A stretch of 64,000 bases of DNA from JAAYCB01 sp012744395 (GTDB lineage: Bacteria > Planctomycetota > Planctomycetia > Pirellulales > Thermoguttaceae): positions 1-64,000 of the forward strand of contig JAQVNJ010000004.1 in NCBI GenBank assembly GCA_028703175.1, read 5' to 3'. The notes beneath the pieces are model-generated. The model did no database searches. It was not told the DNA's origin and saw only the letters and a list, made by a program, of their open reading frames with translations. The first letter of the stretch is position 1; each line of letters opens with the position of its first letter. This document shows positions 14,833 to 21,953 of the stretch, piece after piece. A program made the translations under genes and the position numbers.

Positions 14833-15984
14833 CTAGAGCATCCCGGACTCGTACAGATAGCAGTAACTCTCGTAGCGCCGATCGTCGATCCGGCCATCGG
14901 CCACGGCGTCCTTCACCGCGCACTGGTCCTCGTGCGTGTGCGTACAGTTGGGGAACCGGCAGAGGCTCACGTAGGGCCGCAGGTCCCGAAAGAACCCCGG
15001 CACCTCCTCGGGGATCACGTCCCAGAGTTGGAACTGCCGGATGCCCGGAGTGTCAACCACGTAGCCGCCGCAACGCAACGGAAACAGGGTGGCCGTGGTC
15101 GTCGTGTGCCGTCCCTTCTGGTTCTCCTGACTGACTTCGGCAACCGGCAGATCGAGCCCGCCGTCGACGGCATTCAGCAGCGACGACTTGCCGACGCCGC
15201 TTTGTCCGGCCAACACGCTCTCCGCCCCCTTCAAACAACGGCGGAGACGATCGATCCCGAAACCGGTCGTGGCGCTGGCCAGCAACACCCGATAGCCCAT
15301 GCGGCTATATACGCCCACCAGGGGCTGAAGTCCCGCCCGGTCCACCAGATCGACCTTGTTGATGCAGATGACCGGCCGGACGAGCATTTTCTCGGCCGCG
15401 ATCAGTAGCCGGTCGATCAGGTGCGGTTTGAGCCTTGGCTGGGCAGCGCTGGCGACGATCAGCACCTGATCCACGTTGGTCACCAGGACATGTTGCCGCC
15501 CGCGGCTAGCGCGGCAAATGCTCCCGCGCCGCGGTTCGACCCGCTCAATGACCCCCTCGCGCAGATCGCTGCTGGCGATCGGCCGGAACTGAACACGATC
15601 GCCGGCCGCAACGACGTGGCGTTGATCGGTGCTGAGCGTTTTCAACACGCGCCGCACGGCGCAGTCATAGTCGCGCCCCGTCTCCTCGTCCCTGACCAAG
15701 CATGTCAGCCCGTGGACACTCAACACCCTCCCCGCACGGCAAACCGACGGGTCGACTTCAAGCCGCACCCCGAGATGCGGCTCGCCCCCCTTGCCGGCGA
15801 CTTCCTCGCCGACCACGGTGCGGTGCCGGGTCAACGCCCCTTTTCCACTGACGCGTTCCTCCTGAGGCAGGTCATGGTCCTCGAATCCGTGGTTCTTAAA
15901 CTCTCGCGTCCAGCTCTTGCCGCGAGCACGCCGCGAGCGATTCTTGCGGAACTGGGCCCGGAGTTTTTGGCTCTTTTTTCCCAT
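14833..15984 (-). CDS. rsgA: Small-subunit ribosome biogenesis GTPase RsgA
   Basis: Circularly permuted GTPase that matures the 30S subunit. The 383-residue protein has an N-terminal OB-fold, then the permuted motif order: NKVD (G4), the P-loop GQSGVGKSSLLNAV (G1), GRHTTTTATLF (G2) and DTPGIRQF (G3). The C-terminal zinc knuckle CRFPNCTHTHEDQC has the C-x-n-C-x-H-x-H-x5-C pattern. The first 25 residues are Lys/Arg-rich (MGKKSQKLRAQFRKN), which is common in planctomycete versions. Start ATG 15984-15982. hflX follows downstream. Confidence 0.95.
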   Translation of the reverse strand: MGKKSQKLRAQFRKNRSRRARGKSWTREFKNHGFEDHDLPQEERVSGKGALTRHRTVVGEEVAGKGGEPHLGVRLEVDPSVCRAGRVLSVHGLTCLVRDEETGRDYDCAVRRVLKTLSTDQRHVVAAGDRVQFRPIASSDLREGVIERVEPRRGSICRASRGRQHVLVTNVDQVLIVASAAQPRLKPHLIDRLLIAAEKMLVRPVICINKVDLVDRAGLQPLVGVYSRMGYRVLLASATTGFGIDRLRRCLKGAESVLAGQSGVGKSSLLNAVDGGLDLPVAEVSQENQKGRHTTTTATLFPLRCGGYVVDTPGIRQFQLWDVIPEEVPGFFRDLRPYVSLCRFPNCTHTHEDQCAVKDAVADGRIDDRRYESYCYLYESGML

Positions 15985-16129
15985 CAGGTCCGGCTGTTGG
16001 ATTGGCTAATGGCCGCGTAAAGGCACTCCGCCCCGAATCCACGCACCCCGCCCACCCTTCTGGCTGGCGGGACCCGGTCGCCGGGCGGGATCGCTCGCGG
16101 GGGACTCGCCGGCAGACCTGCCGACCGCC

Positions 16130-16543
16130 TCATCGGCCGTCCGAGGTATCGACGTTTCCGGTCGGCCGCCGTTCTAATCCGGCGCGCTGGAGCAACGAAT
16201 GCCGAAAGACGTCATCCTCGTCGTTGTCTGACGGCGGCGGCCCACAAGCCCCGTTTCGGGCGGGTGAGTAGTGAATCTCGTATCGGTGATTTGCCAGCGA
16301 CACCACGTCCCCGGGACCAAGCCGCTTACGCTCGACACGGTTCCCGTTGACTCGCGTGCCGTTCCGGCTCTGCTGATCGACGATACACCAGTATCCGTCT
16401 TCCAGGGTCAGGCGGCAATGGCGGGCCGACACGTTCGCAAACCGCAACACAACGTCGCAGCTCTCGTGGCGGCCGATCAGAAGCGACTTCCTGAGCAACG
16501 GGATCGGATCGCCGCCCCCGACGGGGATTAACTCGCCATACAT
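16130..16543 (-). CDS. FHA-domain protein
   Basis: 137-residue protein made almost entirely of one forkhead-associated domain, a phosphothreonine reader. Visible are LLIGRHESCDVVL (G-R strand), NVSARHCRLTL (the S-x-x-H motif), DQQSRNGTRVNG (N-G turn) and LGPGDVVSLANHRYEI. About 35 low-complexity acidic and polar residues follow. Start ATG 16543-16541 gives MYGELIPVGG, a common planctomycete FHA N-terminus. Its partner could be the Ser/Thr kinase at 19.0 kb, but there is no direct evidence. Confidence 0.9.
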   Translation of the reverse strand: MYGELIPVGGGDPIPLLRKSLLIGRHESCDVVLRFANVSARHCRLTLEDGYWCIVDQQSRNGTRVNGNRVERKRLGPGDVVSLANHRYEIHYSPARNGACGPPPSDNDEDDVFRHSLLQRAGLERRPTGNVDTSDGR

Positions 16544-16639
16544 GGACCATCTCTCGCACAGATCACGCTCTTGAGTGGGGCTCGACGGCCACATAGGATG
16601 AAAAGTGGATCCCCCCCTACCTTCAAGTCTAGATCGTTT

Positions 16640-17632
16640 ATGCCTTTGCCGTCAACTCCGACGCACGCCCACGGCCCCCACGACCCACCCCAATGGATGG
16701 TCCAGGGCCTGTCCTACTATCCCTTGAGCCTTTACTTCCGCCTCAGGTTCGGGCATTCGGCATGGAAAATCAGCGTCGACGCGGGATTGAGTTGCCCGAA
16801 TGTGGACGGCACCGTGAGTCGCCAGGGCTGCATTTACTGTAATATACCCAGCTTCAGCCCGAGTCGCCGACGGGAGGCCGCGGGCCGATCCGTTGCCCAG
16901 CAGATCGCCGACGGCAGACAGCGCCTGATACGCCGATACGGCGAGCAGAGGGCGGGCGCTCTGATCGCCTACTTCCAGCCCGCCACCAACACGCACGGCC
17001 CCGTCGACCGGTTGCGCGCGATCTGGCGCGAGGCCTTGCAGCAGCCGGGCGTCGTGGGCCTGGCCGTGGGAACGCGGCCGGACTGTGCTGCCGACGCCGC
17101 GCTCGACATCCTTGCCGAACTTGCCGCGGAGAGATGGGTCTCCGTCGAGTATGGCGTCCAGTCGATCCATCAGCACTCGCTTCAGTGGCTCCGCCGTGGG
17201 CACGATTTCGCGTGTTGCGAAAGTGCCGTCAACCGAACCCTCGCTCGCGGTCTGAACGTGGCCGTCCACCTGATTCTGGGACTGCCGGGCGAGTCGCGCG
17301 ACGAAATGAACGCAACGGCGGAGACGATGGCCCGGCTTCGTGTCAACATGGTCAAGCTGCACAATCTGCATGTAGTGCGCGATACCCCTTTGGCCACTCT
17401 CTGGAGATCGGGTGGAATCAGTCTCCCCAGTTTGGAGGAATATGCGGCAGAGGTGGTTGACTTCCTGGAGCGACTCCCACCCGACTGTGTCATCGATCGG
17501 CTTTCGGGGGACGCCCCGCCGGAGTTTTTTCTGGCCCCCCAATGGAGCCAGGACAAATCGGCGGTACGGAGGGCGGTCGAGGAGGAATTCGTCCGCCGCG
17601 GCACCCGGCAGGGAAGCCATTGGCTCGGGTAG
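16640..17632 (+). CDS. Radical SAM protein, TIGR01212/YhcC type
   Basis: About 330 residues. The cluster motif reads CPNVDGTVSRQGCIYC, matching the unusual C-P-N-x-D-G-T-x(n)-G-C-x-x-C pattern of the YhcC/TIGR01212 family rather than CxxxCxxC. Downstream blocks YFQPATNTHGPVDRLR, VGTRPDC, VEYGVQSIHQHSL and HLILGLPGE also fit. These proteins carry a 4Fe-4S cluster and cleave SAM; their substrate is unresolved. The start is uncertain: ATG 16640 (MPLPSTPT) is preferred for length, ATG 16598 is in frame, and neither has a clear ribosome binding site. It ends 67 bases before rnpB. Confidence 0.9.
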   Translation: MPLPSTPTHAHGPHDPPQWMVQGLSYYPLSLYFRLRFGHSAWKISVDAGLSCPNVDGTVSRQGCIYCNIPSFSPSRRREAAGRSVAQQIADGRQRLIRRYGEQRAGALIAYFQPATNTHGPVDRLRAIWREALQQPGVVGLAVGTRPDCAADAALDILAELAAERWVSVEYGVQSIHQHSLQWLRRGHDFACCESAVNRTLARGLNVAVHLILGLPGESRDEMNATAETMARLRVNMVKLHNLHVVRDTPLATLWRSGGISLPSLEEYAAEVVDFLERLPPDCVIDRLSGDAPPEFFLAPQWSQDKSAVRRAVEEEFVRRGTRQGSHWLG

Positions 17633-17659
17633 GATCGCCCCCCCTCTCTTTCACCCCCC

Positions 17660-17688
17660 TTACAGCAGGAGATGGAACGTGCGATAAT
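17660..17688 (+). promoter_or_regulatory. Promoter of rnpB
   Basis: A sigma-70-like promoter: -35 TTACAG at 17660-17665, a 17-base spacer, and -10 GATAAT at 17683-17688. The predicted RNA start at 17699 is 11 bases beyond the -10 box, which is where the P1 stem of RNase P RNA begins. This agreement of independent signals makes it convincing. Confidence 0.75.
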
Positions 17689-17698
17689 AGATCATGGA

Positions 17699-18153
17699 GG
17701 CTGGAGCGGACCGGATGGCCGCTGGCCGGAGGCCCGATCAGACCGCCACTAGCGGTCGGGTGCCGGCGGGAGGAAAGTCCGGGCTCCGGAGGACACGGTG
17801 ATGGGTAACACCCACCGGCCGCGAGGCCAGGGAAAGTGCAACAGAAAGCAGACCGCCCGGCCGGACTTGTCCGCGCCGGGTAAGGGTGAAACGGTAAGGT
17901 AAGAGCTTACCAGCAGGCCGGGTGACCGGCCTGGCTAGGCAAACCCCACCGGGAGCAAGGTCAAGCAGGGGGAAGCGACCGACCGGCTTGCACTGGCAAG
18001 CTGATGGTCGTCGCGCGGTTCGGTCCGGGCCGCCGACCCCCGGGTAGACCGCTCGAGGGGCCGAGCAATCGGTCTCCCAGATAAATGGCCATCGCTCGGC
18101 CGGTCGCTTGCGACCGGCGAGTACAGAACCCGGCTTACAGGTCCACTCCAGCC
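17699..18153 (+). ncRNA. rnpB: RNase P RNA, bacterial class A
   Basis: Catalytic RNA that removes 5' leaders from pre-tRNAs. Conserved region CR-I is present as GAGGAAAGTCCGGGCTCC at 17770-17787. The GGAAAGTGCAACAGAAA core, the GGTAAGGGTGAAACGGT stretch and AGATAAATGGCCATC occur in order. The 3' block ACAGAACCCGGCTTACAG is at 18123-18140. The P1 helix closes the molecule: GGCTGGAGCGGA at 17699-17710 against TCCACTCCAGCC at 18142-18153, with one mismatch. Length is about 455 nucleotides. Its last 19 bases overlap the 3' end of the convergent gene at 18135. Confidence 0.96.
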
Positions 18154-18587
18154 CCCTTTTCCTCAACATCTTCGTGGTTCAGACTCCCGTACGGGTCAGG
18201 CACGAACTGCGTGTCGATGAACTGAAGCAGCTTGGAAATGCAGAGCTTGTTCATGCTGGTTCGGTAGTCGAAGGCTTCCGTGCGAAGCAGGTCGTGAACG
18301 CTCTTCGGAATCCGCACGGTGATCACTCGCGTCGGCTCAGCCTGCGAAGTCGGTACCGGCTGCTCGCGGAGCTCCGTCAACATCTGCTGTATCGACGCGT
18401 AGGTGTCCGTGCGTTCGAACTCAGCCATCGCTTCGGGCGTGGGGTACATCGTGCGAACGATGCCCCCCACCCCCAACACCTCCCGGAAGAAGGCGACCCA
18501 CGTCGGTTTCTTGCTGAAGAGGTCAAAAGCCTTGTCGTGAATCTTCCGATCCTTGTGCGCCTCCGAGCGGTTGGCGATTTCCGTCAT
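18135..18587 (-). CDS. Protein with C-terminal ribbon-helix-helix-like domain
   Basis: 150-residue protein. Residues about 87-125 (RVITVRIPKSVHDLLRTEAF and DYRTSMNKLCISKLLQFID) look like a ribbon-helix-helix/HicB-type DNA-binding unit: a short strand then two helices. The N-terminal half is mixed and unfamiliar. Start ATG 18587-18585 is 6 bases after AGGAG; an adjacent GTG is less well placed. I infer a small transcriptional regulator. It stands alone, and its stop end runs into the rnpB P1 stem on the opposite strand. Confidence 0.75.
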   Translation of the reverse strand: MTEIANRSEAHKDRKIHDKAFDLFSKKPTWVAFFREVLGVGGIVRTMYPTPEAMAEFERTDTYASIQQMLTELREQPVPTSQAEPTRVITVRIPKSVHDLLRTEAFDYRTSMNKLCISKLLQFIDTQFVPDPYGSLNHEDVEEKGAGVDL

Positions 18588-19016
18588 CACTAGCTCCTAC
18601 CATTCCGTTGAAGGGGGGATTGAACCGTCGGCATCCTCGTCGCCGACTTGCCGAATCCTAACCGCGACGCGTAAGTGCTTTCACTGCAAGCACTTGCAAG
18701 GATGCATAATTATTAAGCAGCGATGACTCGATCGGGGCACACCAGCCCGTGCCCAATTCGTAGGCACCCGGCCGATTCCCATTTCCCCAGGTGTCCACCT
18801 CGCGAGAAGTACCTCGTTCCCCAAAACCCCTCCGCTGGGGCGTGTCTCCGACGCCCCCCCCCAGTGTCGCGGTTTTTTGACGGCGCTCGGCCGGACAACT
18901 AGAATGAACAGGTCGTCGCGGTTTCGGGCCCGCGTGTGGGTCAAGTTGCGCCGGCACCCCGGGGAGACACGGGATCCCGATCGAACGTCAACAACCTTAG
19001 TCGATCCGTCGCCACT
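18588..19016. other. Divergent promoter region with a short hairpin
   Basis: Between the ribbon-helix-helix gene and the kinase gene. It contains the inverted repeat AAGTGCTT (18673-18680) / AAGCACTT (18688-18695) with a 7-base loop and an AT-rich stretch GCATAATTATTAAGC just beyond, which could be a promoter and operator. I see no gene. Confidence 0.4.
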
Positions 19017-21944
19017 ATGAGCGATTCGGCCCCAAGCAGCCCAACGCCTGAGCCAGAAGTGTCGCGAGGAGGCAGTTCTGGCAGTGCTCGGGCTGAGGGG
19101 AGGGCTCCAATCCCCTCGGCGGAAAACCAGCCGACGGTAATCTCCAGCCGCGCCCCGGGGGGCTCCTCTTCGCAACGCTCGACGGCGGTCGATATCCAGG
19201 CTCCCGCGCGCCCGCCAGAACGGATACGCTCCGGGACACGGCTTGGCGACGTTGAACTGCTCGACCACATCGGCGGGGGAGGCATGGGCCAGGTCTACCG
19301 GGGCCAGGATCGCCGGTTGAACCGCCCCGTGGCGGTGAAGGTCATGTCGCGCCAGCACGCGTCGGATGCCGACACGGTGCGGCGATTTCTGAACGAAGCC
19401 CGTTCCGCCGCGCGGCTGAACCACAGGAACATCGCCCAGGTGTTCTCCGCGGGCGATTCGGATTCCCGTCCGTTCATCGTCTTCGAGTACGTCGAGGGCT
19501 CCAATATCCGATCGATAGTCGAGCAGCGGGGTCCACTCCCCCTCGAAGAGGCCCTGAGCTACACCCTGCAAATTGCCGACGCGCTGGCCCATGCGGCGGA
19601 AATGCGGATTGTCCATCGCGACGTGAAGCCCTCGAACATACTCATCGACAAGAGAGGCCAGGCAAAACTCATCGATTTCGGCCTCGCGCGCCTGACCGAG
19701 CCGAGCCCTCCTGAAGGCGACCTGACTGCCAGTGGCGTCACACTGGGAACGTTCGACTACATTTCGCCGGAACAGGCGAGAGATCCGCGGAACGCCGATA
19801 CGCGGAGCGACATCTACTCGCTCGGCTGCACGTTCTTCTACATGCTGGTCGGTCGCCCGCCGTTCCCCGAAGGGACCGTGCTGCAAAAACTGCTCCAGCA
19901 CCAGGGCGACGAACCGCCGGACGTCTGCCAATTCCGGTCGGACCTGCCCGACGAGGCGGCCCAGGTCCTCGCCCGCATGATGGCCAAGGATCCGCGGCGG
20001 CGCTATCCCGATTCCGCCCATCTGCTCGAGGGGCTCCTCGGGCTGGCCGATTTGATCGGCCTGCATCCAACCGGCCCCGCCCATACCGTCTGGCTGCCGC
20101 CGCGAGAATCCCACATCTCCACACTCCACCGGCAGCTGCCCTGGTTGGCTCCAGCGACCGTCTTTACCTGCCTTGTCGTGCTGCTGCACTTTCTCTGGTC
20201 CAGCCAGGACGAGGCTGCCGATCTGGCGATGCAGGCGCTCCCCCCCACGGTCGCGCAAGCCGCCCCCGTTCGCGTCCAAGGTTCGTCGGCCAACCCGCCG
20301 GGAGACAGTTCGGGCGGCACTGGCTCGGGGCAGACCGAAGGCGGCACGAGCGGCCCATCCGCCGCCGAGGCGCCCTCGCCAATCCCGGGCAGTGAGCCGC
20401 GCGATGCCTCCCCCGCGACCGAGGCTGCCGTCGCCGCCGCGGAATCGGCAGCGGCCGCTGATTCGACCGATGCCGAAACCCCGAAATCCGCGATTTCCGG
20501 ATTGATCAACGAGGCGTCTCCCCCCTCCTCCCTCGGTCCGGAACCGCTGACGGCGCGACTCGCGTCGCCCACGGAATTTGCCGGCGCAATCACGGCGGCC
20601 CGGCCAACATCGGACGAAGGTGGACTGAGTGCCGCAACGAAACCACCGGTGGCGGACTCCGCCCCCGAAAGTCCTTTGGCAGTGCCCATCGCAGCGGCCA
20701 ATGCCGTCATCGTAGCCCCGAACTCGCAGGACCCGGCCCATTTCGGCTCGATCGCGGCCGCCCTGGCGGCGGACCCCGGCGCAAGTCTGATCGAATTGCG
20801 GTACAACGGCCGCCAAAGCGAGAAGCCCGTGACGCTGCCTGGCAGGCAAATCGCCGTTCGTTCGGGCACGGGCTACCAGCCGGTTGTCGCTTTCCATCCA
20901 TCGGCGGCCGACCCAGTCCTCTGCCCGCGAGAGATGATTCGCGTTGAAAGCGGAACCGTCTCGTTGGAGGGGATTGCGCTGGAACTGGACGTGCCCAGGA
21001 ACATGCCTTCGGAGGCCTGGTCGCTGGTGCGGCTTTCGTCCAGCAGCACCTTGCGGCTGCGAGACTGTTCGCTCACGATTCGAAACTCAACCGACGACCT
21101 GAAAGCCTACCACCAGAACGTGGCTTTTTTCCGCATGGTCGCAGCGAAGGCGCCATCGGTCGGCTTGGCCGCGCCGCCGAAGCTGATTGCCCCCGCCAAG
21201 CTTGACCTGGCGAACTGCATTGTTCGAGGCGAGGCGTCACTGGTCCGTTTCGGCGGCGAGATGCCGCTGGCGTTTACCTGGGACAACGGATTGCTCGCCA
21301 CGACGGAGCCCGTGCTGCTGTCTACCGGCAGCGACCGGGCACCCGCGGCCGGTGCGGCGTTCCAGGTGGGATGGACTCATGTGACGATCGCAACGGGGCA
21401 AGACCTGATTCGTTTGGCCGTCGACGAGTACCGGCCCCACGTGGCGCCGATCGCAATCTCCGAGTCGGCCTGCGTCGTCTCCTGCCCGGCAAAACCACTG
21501 ATTCACATTTGCGGATCCCTCGATCCGTTGCCGCTGCTGGCAAAGATCCGCTGGCAAGGACGGGATAGCCTCGTCGAGGCCGCGCCGGCAAGGGTGGTCA
21601 TCGATCCGACGGGCATCCGTTCCGAAGACGAGCTGATTCAACTGGAGGCGCTGGCCGCCCAGGAGACAGAAGCGGTCGGTCTGCCGTCGGCCGAGGGCCG
21701 CATTCCCTGGCTGCAATCGCCGATCCCGCCGCGCGCCGTTCACGCAGCACAACCATCCGAATTCGAGCTCTCGGCAACGGACCCCGCCGTGCAAGGGGCC
21801 AATCGCGATCCGGCAGCGGTTCCCGGCTTCGTGGCCGCCCGCCTGCCGTCCTTGCCCGTGGAACCCAAGCCTGCTGCCAGCGGGGGCACGGGCGCGCGAC
21901 CAACAGCACCGGCGGCTGGGCAGACGACTCCCGTCGACCCGTAG
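19017..21944 (+). CDS. Transmembrane Ser/Thr protein kinase with C-terminal periplasmic region
   Basis: 975 residues. After a Ser/Pro-rich leader of about 75 residues comes a Hanks-type kinase domain: IGGGGMGQVYRGQD (P-loop), AVKVM (Lys), HRDVKPSNILI (catalytic loop), DFGLARL (Mg-binding) and GTFDYISPEQA. One membrane helix follows near residues 375-395 (PWLAPATVFTCLVVLLHFLW). The outer part starts with an Ala/Pro/Ser-rich linker, then a segment with LRLRDCSLTIRNS-like strands suggesting a right-handed beta-helix. A sensor kinase role is inferred. ATG 19017 is chosen; an in-frame ATG at 18936 is less likely. It ends 9 bases from the topA stop. Confidence 0.92.
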   Translation: MSDSAPSSPTPEPEVSRGGSSGSARAEGRAPIPSAENQPTVISSRAPGGSSSQRSTAVDIQAPARPPERIRSGTRLGDVELLDHIGGGGMGQVYRGQDRRLNRPVAVKVMSRQHASDADTVRRFLNEARSAARLNHRNIAQVFSAGDSDSRPFIVFEYVEGSNIRSIVEQRGPLPLEEALSYTLQIADALAHAAEMRIVHRDVKPSNILIDKRGQAKLIDFGLARLTEPSPPEGDLTASGVTLGTFDYISPEQARDPRNADTRSDIYSLGCTFFYMLVGRPPFPEGTVLQKLLQHQGDEPPDVCQFRSDLPDEAAQVLARMMAKDPRRRYPDSAHLLEGLLGLADLIGLHPTGPAHTVWLPPRESHISTLHRQLPWLAPATVFTCLVVLLHFLWSSQDEAADLAMQALPPTVAQAAPVRVQGSSANPPGDSSGGTGSGQTEGGTSGPSAAEAPSPIPGSEPRDASPATEAAVAAAESAAAADSTDAETPKSAISGLINEASPPSSLGPEPLTARLASPTEFAGAITAARPTSDEGGLSAATKPPVADSAPESPLAVPIAAANAVIVAPNSQDPAHFGSIAAALAADPGASLIELRYNGRQSEKPVTLPGRQIAVRSGTGYQPVVAFHPSAADPVLCPREMIRVESGTVSLEGIALELDVPRNMPSEAWSLVRLSSSSTLRLRDCSLTIRNSTDDLKAYHQNVAFFRMVAAKAPSVGLAAPPKLIAPAKLDLANCIVRGEASLVRFGGEMPLAFTWDNGLLATTEPVLLSTGSDRAPAAGAAFQVGWTHVTIATGQDLIRLAVDEYRPHVAPIAISESACVVSCPAKPLIHICGSLDPLPLLAKIRWQGRDSLVEAAPARVVIDPTGIRSEDELIQLEALAAQETEAVGLPSAEGRIPWLQSPIPPRAVHAAQPSEFELSATDPAVQGANRDPAAVPGFVAARLPSLPVEPKPAASGGTGARPTAPAAGQTTPVDP

Positions 21945-21953
21945 TCTGCCGCC

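Noticed and set aside
18681..20897. 738-codon open frame on the minus strand
   Set aside because: Antisense to the kinase domain; Gly/Arg-rich, no ribosome binding site.
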